From: Candidatus Koribacter versatilis Ellin345
GTDB lineage: Bacteria > Acidobacteriota > Terriglobia > Terriglobales > Acidobacteriaceae
Assembly (NCBI RefSeq): GCF_000014005.1
Contig: NC_008009.1
Location: 930,001 to 994,000 of the forward strand
Direction of reading: 5' to 3'
Length of the DNA stretch: 64,000 nucleotides
The notes below the pieces were generated by a model. It was not told the origin of the DNA and ran no database searches. It worked only from the letters and a program-made list of their open reading frames with translations. The position numbers and the translations under genes were made by a program. Numbering within the stretch: the stretch's first letter is position 1; each line of letters begins with the position of its first letter. Below, one piece after another: positions 1 to 8,621 of this stretch.

Positions 1-848
1 GCCGGCGGCCATTTCACCGTCGTGTAACTGTGCATCGAGAGGCCGTTGATGTCCCAGCTCCACGTGTGCTTCTGGTAAGCCTTCATCACCGTATCGGTCC
101 ACTCCGTCCAGCGCTCTTCGCCTCCGCCCGGACCGACTGCGATCTTCAACATCTGGTTCTTGTCCGTCTGCGCCGGATTGTAGTTGCGAACGAATCGGCT
201 GAAGACCTTCATCCGGTCCAGGTAGTAATCGGGCGTCATGTTGCCGCCGCAATCCCAGCTTTCATTGCCGAGGCCCAGCAATGCGATCTTGTACGGTGCC
301 GGATGCCCGTTCGCAGCGCGCTCCTTCTGGAGCGTCGTTGCCTGAGCTGCCGTCATGTACTCCAGCCAATCTGACGCTTCCTGCGGAGTACCAGAGCCCA
401 CGTTGACCGACACGTACGCCTCGCTCCCGATCTGCCCAATGAAGTCCATGAACTCGTGGGTGCCGAAGGTGTTGGGTTCGATCACGCCGCCCCAGTTCGG
501 GTTCAGCCTCACCACTCTTTGCGGCCCGATCCCGTCGCGCCAGTGATACTCGTCGGCGAAGCACCCGCCGGGCCAGCGCACATTCGGCACATGGATCGCT
601 TTCAGTGCGGCAACCACATCGTTGCGAATGCCCCGGGTGTTCGGAATCGTGGAGTCGCTGCCGACCCAGATTCCTTCGTAAATGCCATGTCCTAGATGCT
701 CAGCAAATTGCCCGAACAGATTACGATCGATCTTCACCCCAGGCCGGGATGGATCAATCGACACCTGCACCTTTTGGGCAGCCGCAATCGTTGCGTTAGA
801 AAGAAGACCGAAAAGAGTCACTACAACGAGAATTGTGCGCAGGAACAA
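1..848 (-). CDS. Secreted alpha-L-arabinofuranosidase (GH51 family), 3' end beyond the window
   Basis: This is the first 282 or so residues of a glycoside hydrolase that runs off the left edge. I chose a TTG start at 846-848, because a GGAGGG ribosome binding site lies about 6 bases upstream and a stop lies a little further up in frame. The first ~24 residues are a hydrophobic signal peptide ending in AAAQ, so the enzyme should act outside the cytoplasm. The N-terminal part contains the GH51-type stretch NVRWPGGCFADEYHWRDG. The later GLGNESWDCGG carries the Asn-Glu pair in which Glu is the family acid/base catalyst. GH51 enzymes release terminal arabinofuranose from arabinan or arabinoxylan. 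The catalytic nucleophile lies outside the window, so activity cannot be fully judged. Confidence 0.85.
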   Translation of the reverse strand, partial: MFLRTILVVVTLFGLLSNATIAAAQKVQVSIDPSRPGVKIDRNLFGQFAEHLGHGIYEGIWVGSDSTIPNTRGIRNDVVAALKAIHVPNVRWPGGCFADEYHWRDGIGPQRVVRLNPNWGGVIEPNTFGTHEFMDFIGQIGSEAYVSVNVGSGTPQEASDWLEYMTAAQATTLQKERAANGHPAPYKIALLGLGNESWDCGGNMTPDYYLDRMKVFSRFVRNYNPAQTDKNQMLKIAVGPGGGEERWTEWTDTVMKAYQKHTWSWDINGLSMHSYTTVKWPP

Positions 849-962
849 GCGACACCCTCCAGCGGAACCGTCAGAAATGTTTCGTCACATTTATACTCCT
901 CGCTTCTCCAGCGTGCTCCGACGTCGCCGCGCGTCGGATCCGCGTCGAGTCCGTGCTGCGGT

Positions 963-3599
963 TTACAGTTCGCGAATCGCAGTCACAGGGTTTCGGCGCA
1001 TCGCTCGATGCGCGGGAAGGTAGCATGCCAGCAACGACATTGCTCCCAGGAGCATGACGACGGAAACGACGGTGACCGGATCGTTGGCGCCGATTCCGTA
1101 CAACAGTCGGGCGATGAAACGTGTCAGTCCCATTGCAAACGCCAATCCCAGCGTCAGCCCAATGGCTGTGAGCCATAATCCCTGCGACAGCACGAGCCGC
1201 AGCACGTTGACGCGCGAAGCACCCAGAGCCATTCGTATTCCGATCTCGTGGGTACGCATTTGGGTTCGATATGCCACCACGCCGTAGATGCCGGTTGCCG
1301 CAAGAACCAGCCCGATCATCGCGAACATTCCCGCCAGGGCGCTCTCTATGACGGCGAAACTGCTCGCCAGTTGGGTACTCTCGCGCATGGGACGCACATC
1401 GAAAACCGGGAGCCGTGGATCAATTTCGTGGATGGCGTTCTCCACCGCTGGCGCAAAGTCGGCCGGATTTCCCTCGGTCTTCACCTGCACGATCGTCTCG
1501 TACCCCTCCTGGAAGAAGCTCATATACACCATGGGCTCCGGGGACTCATTCATCAACATATGTGTTGAATTTTTCGCGAGGCCGACGACCGTGAAAAGGC
1601 GGCCCCATATCCTGAGTCTCTTTCCCAGCGGATCCTGTCCGGGCCAGTATCGCCTCGCCGCCGTCTGATCCACGATGAGTACCCGCGGGGCCTTTTCATC
1701 GTCATCCGGCGTAAACTCGCGACCTTCCAGAATGGGTATATGAAGGGATTCGAAATACCGCGGGGCCACCTCGGCGTGGTACACCTGCAAAGATTCATGC
1801 GGGTGTGGCACATACCCTTCCGGATACGCATCCTCCCCCTTGTGGCCCAGGGTCATCGGAATCCAGTCCGTAAAAGACGCAGCCTTTACGCCGGGGAGTG
1901 CCGACACGCGATCAAGTATCTTGTGACGGATCAGCTGTTCCTCGTCGTGGCTGTAGCCGGCGATATTTAGCCCCACAGTCGCAGTCAGAATGTGGTCCTG
2001 TTCAAATCCGGGATTCGCGTGGGCGAGATTCCGCAGTGTTCGCAGAAACAACCCGGAACACAACAGCAGCGGCAGTGAAAGCGCGATTTGCGCAACCACC
2101 AGCCCGCTGAGCAATTTCCGGTTGCGTGATCCGCCGGAGATACTTGCAGACTCTGCCTTGAGTACCTCAGCTGCCGGCGCGTGGGCCGAACGCCAGGCGG
2201 GAAGCGCGCCGCACAGCATCGCGGCCAACAGGGACGACACTGCAATCCCGATTACCACCCTATGGTCCATGCTCCCGTTCAGAATGATGGGATTCGAACT
2301 CGCCGGAAAGAACCATGCGAATGTCTTCGATGTCCACGCTGTCAACCCAAGGGCCGCGGCTCCTGCGACGATGGAAAGCACCACGCCCTCCATCACCAGC
2401 TGCCGTACCAGTTGCATACGATTCGCCCCGAGCGACTGCCGGATGGCAAGCTCACGCCGCCGGGATACAAACCGTACTAGCGTGAGCGTAGCGACGTTCG
2501 CGCCGGTCAGCAACAGCACCACAGCGGCAAAGGCGAGCAGAATGGGCAGCGTCGTTGCCAGGTATCCGTTGGCGCCGAATGGGGAGCGCCACATGGGGTC
2601 CAGCGAGATGCGGTTATCGCCGAGATGATCGTCCGGATACGCCACCACGATGTTGTGCATCACCGTGTCGAGGTCCTGGGCTGCCTGGGCACGGCTCACG
2701 TCGGGCCGCAATCTTCCAATTACATTCAGCCAGACCGCACCACCACTGCGATGCGTCATCCGCCACGCATCCGTCCCGAGGGGATCAAGCGTTACCCACA
2801 GATCTTCACGGATCCCGGGCATCGCTCCCACAACCCCCTCCGGCGCCACGCCGATGACCGTCAAAGGATGCCGGGCGATCTCGATCGACTTGCCCACAAT
2901 CGCCGGGTCTTTGGCATAGCGCGTCTTCCAAAGCGAGTAACCCAGGACCACGTTGGGAACGGCACCTGGAGCCGTCTCTTCTTCAGGCAGAAAGAAACGC
3001 CCCAGCACCGGCTTAATGCCGAGCACATCGAAATAATTTGCCGACACGTTCGCAATATAGGCACGCTCCGGCTGTGCGCCGCCAGTCAGCGTGATCCAAT
3101 CGTGATGATATGCGAGGATTCCGGTGAAGGTGTGGTTCTGCTCGCGCAGATCGCGATAGTCGAGATACGAGAAGGGCGGAGTCGGAGAGAAGTTCCGTTC
3201 TCCCCGCTGCAGGCTAACAAGATCGCCCGTGTCCCGCGCGCCAGGAATGGGACGCAACATCGTACCGTCGATCCAACTGAATACGGTGCTGTTGGCGCAG
3301 ATGGCTACTGCCAGCATCGTCGTCGCGGTGATCGTGAAACCGGGACTTTTGCGCAGTTGCCGTAACGCGTAACGGAGATCCCGGCTTAGCTGTTCAAGCC
3401 AGGTCAGGCCCCATATGTCGCGCGTCACATCCTGCACCAGGGGAATATTTCCAAATTCCCGAAGCACCGCTTGTCGCGCCGTCTCTACCGTCTCGCCTCG
3501 CGCCACTCGATCGGCAATCGCCATCTGCAGGTGAGCATCCATCTCTTCCTGCAATTCGCGCTTACGCCGCTCAGAACCGAAGCTCGGGAACAACTTCAT
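963..3599 (-). CDS. Duplicated MacB/FtsX-type permease of the acidobacterial orphan class (ADOP)
   Basis: This 878-residue membrane protein has a charged N-terminal prefix (residues 1-75) rich in helix formers. A first transmembrane helix follows at about 87-108. Then come two MacB periplasmic-core plus FtsX-domain units, the second ending with the ALGASRVNVLRLVLSQG motif typical of FtsX permeases. MacB and FtsX proteins normally work with an ABC ATPase. No ATPase is adjacent here, which fits the 'acidobacterial duplicated orphan permease' group. Its ATG overlaps the stop of the PadR gene (ATGA), so the two are co-transcribed. The substrate is unknown. Roles in peptide or antimicrobial efflux, or in mechanotransmission, are inferences from MacB. 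Confidence 0.88.
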   Translation of the reverse strand: MKLFPSFGSERRKRELQEEMDAHLQMAIADRVARGETVETARQAVLREFGNIPLVQDVTRDIWGLTWLEQLSRDLRYALRQLRKSPGFTITATTMLAVAICANSTVFSWIDGTMLRPIPGARDTGDLVSLQRGERNFSPTPPFSYLDYRDLREQNHTFTGILAYHHDWITLTGGAQPERAYIANVSANYFDVLGIKPVLGRFFLPEEETAPGAVPNVVLGYSLWKTRYAKDPAIVGKSIEIARHPLTVIGVAPEGVVGAMPGIREDLWVTLDPLGTDAWRMTHRSGGAVWLNVIGRLRPDVSRAQAAQDLDTVMHNIVVAYPDDHLGDNRISLDPMWRSPFGANGYLATTLPILLAFAAVVLLLTGANVATLTLVRFVSRRRELAIRQSLGANRMQLVRQLVMEGVVLSIVAGAAALGLTAWTSKTFAWFFPASSNPIILNGSMDHRVVIGIAVSSLLAAMLCGALPAWRSAHAPAAEVLKAESASISGGSRNRKLLSGLVVAQIALSLPLLLCSGLFLRTLRNLAHANPGFEQDHILTATVGLNIAGYSHDEEQLIRHKILDRVSALPGVKAASFTDWIPMTLGHKGEDAYPEGYVPHPHESLQVYHAEVAPRYFESLHIPILEGREFTPDDDEKAPRVLIVDQTAARRYWPGQDPLGKRLRIWGRLFTVVGLAKNSTHMLMNESPEPMVYMSFFQEGYETIVQVKTEGNPADFAPAVENAIHEIDPRLPVFDVRPMRESTQLASSFAVIESALAGMFAMIGLVLAATGIYGVVAYRTQMRTHEIGIRMALGASRVNVLRLVLSQGLWLTAIGLTLGLAFAMGLTRFIARLLYGIGANDPVTVVSVVMLLGAMSLLACYLPAHRAMRRNPVTAIREL

Positions 3600-3961
3600 G
3601 ACTCACTCTCCTCCGGCTTGACGTACATCACCGACCCAATCGCTTCGACGATCCGCTCCCATCGGCCCAGATCGGAGACCAACTGCTTTTTCCCCGTGGC
3701 TGTGATTCGGTAATACCGGGCTCTTTGCTTGCTCTCGGACTGCTTCCACTCAGATTGGACCCAGCCCTGACGCTGCAATCGATGGAGAGCCGGATACAGT
3801 GAGCCGGTCTCGACTTGAAGCGCATCTCCGGATCGCAAACGTATCGCCTGGACAATGCCGTACCCGTGCTGCGGTCCCCATTGCAGGGTCTGAAGAATAA
3901 GCATGTCGAGTGTTCCCTGCAGCAACTCAATCCGGTTTTTATACTGTTCCTTCTCGCTCAT
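3596..3961 (-). CDS. PadR-family transcriptional regulator
   Basis: This small regulator of about 121 residues carries the PadR winged-helix signature: LLQGTLDMLILQTLQWGPQHG near the start, then GSLYPALHRLQRQGW in the recognition region, and ARYYRITATGKKQL in the wing. PadR proteins are usually repressors that sense a ligand. It overlaps the downstream permease by four bases and almost certainly controls that operon and itself. The ATG at 3959-3961 is the conventional start. A TTG at 3971-3973 has a GGGAG about 5 bases upstream and could also be used, adding MPTS. In that case the start codon would sit inside the upstream operator. The regulated ligand is unknown. Confidence 0.9.
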   Translation of the reverse strand: MSEKEQYKNRIELLQGTLDMLILQTLQWGPQHGYGIVQAIRLRSGDALQVETGSLYPALHRLQRQGWVQSEWKQSESKQRARYYRITATGKKQLVSDLGRWERIVEAIGSVMYVKPEESES

Positions 3962-3965
3962 AGAT

Positions 3966-4002
3966 GTAGGCAATCTACTCCCAGAAGAGGTAGATTGTCT
4001 AC
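3966..4002. promoter_or_regulatory. Two-site operator in front of the PadR/permease operon
   Basis: Two near-palindromes of the form GTAGR-N3-TCTAC lie head to tail: GTAGGCAATCTAC at 3966-3978 and GTAGATTGTCTAC at 3990-4002. They are exactly 24 bases apart and also form an inverted repeat with each other. They sit directly upstream of, or over, the PadR translation start. PadR repressors commonly autoregulate from dyads of this size, so autoregulation is the natural inference. Confidence 0.6.
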
Positions 4003-4282
4003 TATCAGGCGAGCGTCGAGAGTCTCGCCAAAAGAACGTTCACGATGCTGGCGCGTCGTGCTGAGAGGAGCGGTCGGCCTGCGGCCTGGCAATTCGGGAG
4101 TTCAGGAGCCTATCGTCTCTCCAGTATTTCCCTGACACACCCACCGTCGTTGCTGCTCTTCCGCAAGGTTTCCTCGTGGCGGGATACAAAGCTGTAGGGC
4201 ATCGTGTTTCCCCCTTCTCGAACAGCGCCTTGCAATTGGAAATTTATGCATGCCCGTCAGTCCCCGCAAATCCTTGAATCTA

Positions 4283-4311
4283 TTGAGTTTTTCCGCAGAA
4301 TGTGGTATAAT
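4283..4311 (+). promoter_or_regulatory. Sigma-70-type promoter of the NTF2-like gene
   Basis: TTGAGT (4283-4288) and a perfect TATAAT (4306-4311) are separated by 17 bases, with an extended TGG just before the -10 box. Transcription would start around 4318, leaving a leader of about 64 bases before the ATG at 4382. Confidence 0.6.
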
Positions 4312-4381
4312 ACTAAAGGCCTTTTTCGTCCGAGGCTATCTGTATGACCGATGCCCGTCGTTGTGGAGAAATGAGGAAAGT

Positions 4382-4789
4382 ATGGATCAACAAGTCAAAG
4401 AATTTTTCTTGAAGTATGAGCAAGCAAACGCTGGTTCGGATCTGTCCGGAATCGATGGCCTCTACGCGGATACATTTATGTTTGGCGGACCCAAGGGTGT
4501 CCAAGCAGTCCGAAAGGAGGACTTCCTTAGGGTCGCTCCCAAAATGAAGGAGCGCTTTTCTTCCATGGGCCTCTCTGAAACCCAGCTTCAGGCTGTGGAA
4601 ACGAAACCGCTGGATTCCACCTATCTGCTCGCGACGGTGGTGTGGAGGATGAAGGTTCGCGGGGAGTCCGGGAGCAAGGATATCGACGCACGCGCAACCT
4701 ACATTTTGGTACGAGGACACGGCGACGTGCTGTCGATCATTTTCCAAATCGATCATCAGGATTTGGCGAGCGTTATTCAGGAACGTTGA
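4382..4789 (+). CDS. SnoaL/NTF2-like protein of unknown function
   Basis: This 135-residue cytoplasmic protein has the NTF2-like pattern. An N-terminal helix (residues 1-18) resembles the family's VKEFFLKYEQAN type. It is followed by a Tyr-Ala-Asp cone-fold motif and alternating beta strands ending in a hydrophobic VLSIIFQIDHQDL stretch. I placed the start at the ATG at 4382, which follows a clear GAGGAAAG ribosome binding site. A longer reading frame from 4250 would contain the promoter and is unlikely. NTF2-like proteins range from enzymes to ligand binders, and no catalytic residues point to a specific role. The gene faces the TPR gene downstream. Confidence 0.75.
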   Translation: MDQQVKEFFLKYEQANAGSDLSGIDGLYADTFMFGGPKGVQAVRKEDFLRVAPKMKERFSSMGLSETQLQAVETKPLDSTYLLATVVWRMKVRGESGSKDIDARATYILVRGHGDVLSIIFQIDHQDLASVIQER

Positions 4790-4807
4790 GTTGGGGGGAA
4801 ACGAAAA

Positions 4808-4840
4808 CCGGGACCGTGCTCTGCGCGGGCGCGGTCCCGG
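4808..4840. terminator. Hairpin between convergent genes
   Basis: CCGGGACCG (4808-4816) pairs perfectly with CGGTCCCGG (4832-4840) around a 15-base loop. It lies 18 bases after the stop of the NTF2-like gene and between two convergent genes. There is no clear T-run, so its efficiency as an intrinsic terminator is uncertain. Confidence 0.45.
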
Positions 4841-4888
4841 GGAGCGCGAAGCATTACTGATGCGCTCAAGCCTGCTACCTCAAAGAAA

Positions 4889-5557
4889 CTACTTCACGCG
4901 CTTCTGCGCGTCCGCGATCGACGCCTCGACCTTCGGGCGGTCCTGATAATTCGGGTTGGTCTTCAACAACTCCTGCCAACTCGCAATCGCTGCCTTCGGG
5001 TCGTTCTTGCCCTGCATCAGCACCACGCCGCGGTTGAACATGGTCTCGGCGTGCGTCGGTGCGTACGAAAGTGAAGTCGCGAATTCCTTCAGAGCACCGT
5101 CCGGGTCGCCGTTGTAGAACATGGCGGTCCCCATGTCAGTGCGGACGTCGGGATTCGACGGCGCGATCGCCAGCGATTTCTGGTAGTACGCAATCGCCTG
5201 TGGGAATGCCTGGCTGTCGTAGTAGTGATTGCCGAGCTTCGCCAACAGATCTGGATCGTTCGGGCGTTGCTGCAATTGCGCGATCATCGGCGCCGCAGCT
5301 TTGTTGATGTCGTCCAGTGACAGGCGTCCCGGTTGTCCGTTAAACGTCGGCACCTGGAACCCGCCGGTACTCGGGGCGCTTGGGGCAGGAGCGCTCGCGG
5401 CGGTTGTTGTTCGTTGTTGTTGACTGTCGGAGTAGGAACCGTGGACGAGCCAGCCGATCCCGATTCCAACGACGAGTGTGATGGCGGCGAGGACATACGC
5501 CTGCGAGGCGGTCCAGAGATTGGTGGGCGGTTGTGCTTGCGCAGATGCTTTTGCCAT
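4889..5557 (-). CDS. Membrane-anchored TPR protein
   Basis: This 222-residue protein starts with a short cytoplasmic tail and one transmembrane helix (about residues 20-38, ending in GIGIGWLVHG). A low-complexity Ala/Pro/Ser linker and then three to four tetratricopeptide repeats (about 95-215) follow. The TPR part resembles the periplasmic scaffold domain of CcmH/NrfG-type cytochrome c assembly proteins. That is only a structural similarity, but it is notable given the number of c-type cytochromes nearby. It lies 63 bases downstream of hemA on the same strand and is probably co-transcribed with it. A role in protein-protein assembly at the membrane is an inference. Confidence 0.8.
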   Translation of the reverse strand: MAKASAQAQPPTNLWTASQAYVLAAITLVVGIGIGWLVHGSYSDSQQQRTTTAASAPAPSAPSTGGFQVPTFNGQPGRLSLDDINKAAAPMIAQLQQRPNDPDLLAKLGNHYYDSQAFPQAIAYYQKSLAIAPSNPDVRTDMGTAMFYNGDPDGALKEFATSLSYAPTHAETMFNRGVVLMQGKNDPKAAIASWQELLKTNPNYQDRPKVEASIADAQKRVK

Positions 5558-5571
5558 GAATCTTCTACTCG

Positions 5572-5615
5572 GAGGCTGTAGCCTCTCTTGTTTTTACCTC
5601 AAGGACCGAAGTCCT
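5572..5615 (-). promoter_or_regulatory. Pair of short hairpins in the hemA-TPR spacer
   Basis: In the 63-base spacer two short perfect hairpins sit next to each other: GAGGCT-GT-AGCCTC (5572-5585) and AGGAC-CGAA-GTCCT (5602-5615). They would form in the leader of the TPR message and could tune read-through from hemA. Function is not shown. Confidence 0.3.
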
Positions 5616-5620
5616 GTTCA

Positions 5621-6931
5621 TCAATTGGTGCCGGCGGCAGCCTTTTGCGGCTGTTCGAGGTGGAACAAGCGCTGCACCGCCATGGTGAGCATGTCTTGTT
5701 CACTTCGTTCTGGGAGTTCTTTCAGTTCACGGGCCAGCGAACCAGCAATTCGTTGCGTTATATGGGCCGTTAGTGCGGTCATAGCCTGGTCCTGGTCTTC
5801 CGTGAAAGGGCCTAATTCCTGGCGCAGGGACTCCAGTTCCTGCCGGCAAACTTCATCGAGGCGGTTGCGCAGGGCGACAATCGTCGGCACCACGCGCTCG
5901 GCCATCAATTTGCGTCGGAAGCCCTTGGCTTCGTCCGCAAGAATTTCTTCTGCGGCAACGGCGGCCACCTGGCGCTCACTCTCGTTGCGCTTCGCGACCT
6001 TCTCAAGGTCGTCCATGTCGAAGAGGTGCACGCCCGGAACTTCGCGCACCGCAGGATCAATGTCACGCGGCACGGCGATGTCCACCATCACAATTGGCTT
6101 CCCACCGCGAGCGGCCTGGATGCGTTCTGCATCGGCCTTCTCGATCACGTAGTGCGGGCACGACGTGGAGCTGACGATGATGTCGGCATGGTCGAGATAA
6201 GGCGCGCGATCTTCGAGCGCGACCGCAATGCCGCCCACCTTCTCGCTGAATTCCTGGGCCTTGTGCAAGGTGCGGTTGATAACGCAAATCTGCGAGGCGC
6301 CGTGGTTCATAAGGTATTTCGCGGCCGATTCGCTCATCTTGCCCGCGCCCATCAGAACGACGGCTTTGTCGAAGAGTTCGCCGAGGACTTGTTTCGAGAG
6401 TTCGACCGTGGTGTACGGAATGGAAACTGCCGCATTGCCAATCGCAGTTTCGTTGCGCACGCGCTTCGAAACCGTAAGCGCCTTCTGCATCACCGCATCG
6501 AGGAAGCGGCCGGTGGTTCCGGCGGCCTGCGCCTGCGACCAGGCGTTCTTGAATTGTCCGACGATTTCCGGCTCGCCGATCACCATGGAATCGAGGCTGG
6601 AGGCGACGCGGAAAATGTGGTTCAGGGCGACGTCATCCATCAGGCGGTAGAAGTGCGACCAGTCGCTCATCTTCAGGCCGTACTCGTGGGTCAGGAAACG
6701 GAGCACGGAGTCAGCGGCCTCGCCGGCATCGCTGGTCCAGAGGATGAACTCGGTGCGGTTGCACGTGGCGAGGACCACCAGTTCATCAATACCTTCGGCG
6801 CGGACCAATTGGTGCAGCGCCTCGTAGCGTCGCAGTTCGCTCATCCAGAAGCGCTCGCGCACCGCGACGGGAGAGGTTTTGAAGTTCAGTCCGACCACCA
6901 CCAAGCTAGGTTCCACGTGACACGTCTCCAA
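5621..6931 (-). CDS. hemA: Glutamyl-tRNA reductase
   Basis: This 436-residue enzyme is of typical family length. It reduces glutamyl-tRNA(Glu) to glutamate-1-semialdehyde with NADPH, the first committed step of C5-pathway tetrapyrrole (haem) synthesis in the cytoplasm. The catalytic cysteine is C57 in LATCNRTE. The NADPH-binding motif GAGKM lies at 195-199. The family pattern [14 protein letters not shown] is at about 118-130, and the C-terminal dimerisation helices are present. No other haem gene is beside it here. The following membrane TPR gene is on the same strand. Haem supply fits the many c-type cytochromes encoded within the window, though that link is inference. Confidence 0.97.
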
Positions 6932-7114
6932 TGCCTACCGGCAGTAGTGCACACGCCATACCAAACTGCCGCCTCGATGTACTACTAAAGGGGACTCATG
7001 GAATCAGCAACTTGCAAATAGATTACGGGTTGATGGTAGATAACACGGGCACAACGGTGTGGCATCTCACTCCGCGGCGCGTGTTTTGGCACAAGTGCTT
7101 TTTGTGACAAGGAG

Positions 7115-7143
7115 TTGCATACCCGGCGGCAGAGGCCTAGACT
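7115..7143 (+). promoter_or_regulatory. Possible sigma-70 promoter of the first cytochrome c gene
   Basis: TTGCAT (7115-7120) and TAGACT (7138-7143) are separated by 17 bases and lie about 60 bases before the cytochrome start. The boxes match the consensus only in part. Confidence 0.4.
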
Positions 7144-7205
7144 GGCGCGGAATCCGAGGTAGCCGGGATTCGGGTTCCGCAAAATTCGGTTGGAGGAACT
7201 TGTAA

Positions 7206-7508
7206 ATGAAGAAGCTGGTAGCAGGAATGTCACTCGCTGCAATGATGTTGGCCGGAACTATGGCCTTCGCAGCGGGTGCCGACGACTACAAGGCGAAGTG
7301 TGCCATGTGCCACGGCGCCGATGGCAAAGGTGCAATGGCAACCAAGATGGGATCGAAGCCATTGACCGACCCCGCCGTGCAGGGCATGAGCGATGCCGAT
7401 ATCGCGAAGATCATCAGCGACGGCAAAGGCAAAATGACGGGCTTCAAGGGCAAACTCAGCGACGACCAGATCAAGGCCGTTGCAGGCTACGTGAAGACCC
7501 TGAAGTAA
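7206..7508 (+). CDS. Small periplasmic class I cytochrome c
   Basis: This 100-residue protein has an N-terminal signal peptide (residues 1-23, cleaved near AFAAG). The single haem site CAMCH is at 32-36 and the likely axial ligand is Met77 in KMTGF. The size and layout match soluble cytochrome c6/c553-type electron carriers. A strong GGAGGA ribosome binding site precedes the ATG. It is followed by an intrinsic terminator and then by a second, similar cytochrome and the molybdenum hydroxylase genes. It is therefore a candidate electron acceptor for that periplasmic enzyme, which is inference from gene order. Confidence 0.92.
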   Translation: MKKLVAGMSLAAMMLAGTMAFAAGADDYKAKCAMCHGADGKGAMATKMGSKPLTDPAVQGMSDADIAKIISDGKGKMTGFKGKLSDDQIKAVAGYVKTLK

Positions 7509-7528
7509 AGAAGCTCCGTTGTGGATTT

Positions 7529-7556
7529 GGGCGGCTGAGGCCGCCCTTTTCGTTTT
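7529..7556 (+). terminator. Intrinsic terminator after the first cytochrome c
   Basis: GGGCGGC (7529-7535) pairs with GCCGCCC (7540-7546) around a TGAG loop and is followed by TTTTCGTTTT. This separates the first cytochrome from the second transcript. Confidence 0.85.
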
Positions 7557-7636
7557 GAGGGACAAAGAAGCCCGAAGGGCGGATGAGCTTCTCAGCGCGC
7601 CGCTGCACGCTGATGCCTCTTCGATTTATACTCTTT

Positions 7637-7648
7637 GCGAAATTTCGC
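7637..7648. promoter_or_regulatory. Perfect 12-base palindrome before the second cytochrome c
   Basis: GCGAAATTTCGC lies just after a TATACT box (7627-7632) and just before the GAGG ribosome binding site of the gene starting at 7660. Its place between promoter and start suggests an operator. The binding protein is unknown. Confidence 0.35.
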
Positions 7649-7659
7649 TTGAGGTCTGA

Positions 7660-7965
7660 ATGGCTCCTAAGGTCCTGGCAGTTCTGCTCTGTGCGTCCAC
7701 ATTTGTGCTCGCGGAAAATCCGGGAGAAGCGGTTTTCAAGAAGAATTGCGTGATGTGCCATGGCGCCGATGGCGCCGGAAAAACCAAGATGGGGCAAAAA
7801 CTCGGTGCTGCCGATTTGAGCAGCAACGACATCCAAGGTTTGAGTGACGAGGCGCTGACCCAAACAGTGAAGAACGGCAAGGGCAAGATGCCTTCGTTCG
7901 AAAAAACCTTGAGTGCCGACGACATCACCCAGGTCGTGCAGTACGTGCGCACCCTGCGCAAATAA
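7660..7965 (+). CDS. Second small periplasmic cytochrome c
   Basis: This 101-residue protein has a short signal peptide (residues 1-18), a haem motif CVMCH at 30-34 and a likely axial Met77 in KMPSF. It is clearly homologous to the cytochrome at 7206, with the same spacing between haem and Met, the shared CHGADG and the closing YVxTLxK. A tandem duplication is likely. It lies 36 bases before the 2Fe-2S subunit gene in the same direction, with no terminator between. It is thus the more likely physiological partner of the molybdenum hydroxylase. Confidence 0.92.
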   Translation: MAPKVLAVLLCASTFVLAENPGEAVFKKNCVMCHGADGAGKTKMGQKLGAADLSSNDIQGLSDEALTQTVKNGKGKMPSFEKTLSADDITQVVQYVRTLRK

Positions 7966-8001
7966 ATCAACGATCCACAAGCGAACCGACGGAGGTTGCC
8001 A

Positions 8002-8619
8002 ATGTCGGAAAAAGATGAGAAGGACAGCCCGCGTAACGGTGTCTCGCGGCGCGACTTTCTAAAGATTGGCGGCATCGTCGCCGCAGTTCCGCTCGTCAGC
8101 ACAACGGTGGTGGAAGCCGCCGGCGAGCCGGTCGAAGTCCACGGTCCCTACAAAGCCAAGGTCACGCTCAACCTCAACGGCAAAGCGCGCACCGCGGAAC
8201 TCGACACGCGCGTGACTCTGCTCGACGCCATGCGCGACCACTTCGACCTCACCGGCGCCAAGCGGGTATGCGATCGCGGCGCCTGCGGTGCGTGCACCGT
8301 GCTCATGGACGACAAAACCGTATACGCCTGCTCGATCCTGGCGATTGACGCCCAGGGCCGGAAGATCACCACCATCGAGGGCCTGTATCCCACGGAGACG
8401 CTCGACACGTTGCAGCATGCGTTCGTGGAGAACGATGCGCAACAGTGCGGCTTCTGCACCCCGGGATTCATCGTGGCAGCCAAGTCGTATCTGGATCATC
8501 ACCCGCAGGCGGGCGCGGCCGACTTCAAAACCGGCCTGAGCGGTAATCTCTGCCGCTGCGGCACCTACAAGGGCATGCAACTTGTCGCTGATCTACTCAC
8601 CAAGGGAAAGGGGGCTTAA
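8002..8619 (+). CDS. Molybdenum hydroxylase 2Fe-2S subunit with Tat signal (PaoA/XdhC-type small subunit)
   Basis: This 205-residue subunit starts at the ATG at 8002, six bases after a GGAGG site. Its N-terminus carries a twin-arginine signal (SRRDFLK, residues 15-21) followed by a hydrophobic helix, so the complex is exported folded to the periplasm. The plant-type ferredoxin cluster ligands are C90, C95, C98 and C110. The second, all-helical cluster uses C149, C152, C184 and C186. In xanthine dehydrogenase and aldehyde oxidase families this subunit passes electrons from the Mo centre to FAD. The gene order Fe-S, Mo, FAD differs from PaoABC of Escherichia coli (Fe-S, FAD, Mo). The substrate is not known. 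Confidence 0.93.
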   Translation: MSEKDEKDSPRNGVSRRDFLKIGGIVAAVPLVSTTVVEAAGEPVEVHGPYKAKVTLNLNGKARTAELDTRVTLLDAMRDHFDLTGAKRVCDRGACGACTVLMDDKTVYACSILAIDAQGRKITTIEGLYPTETLDTLQHAFVENDAQQCGFCTPGFIVAAKSYLDHHPQAGAADFKTGLSGNLCRCGTYKGMQLVADLLTKGKGA

Positions 8620-8621
8620 CC

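Noticed and set aside
6026-6988. Plus-strand frame of 320 codons opposite hemA
   Set aside because: Antisense to a highly conserved enzyme with all motifs intact.
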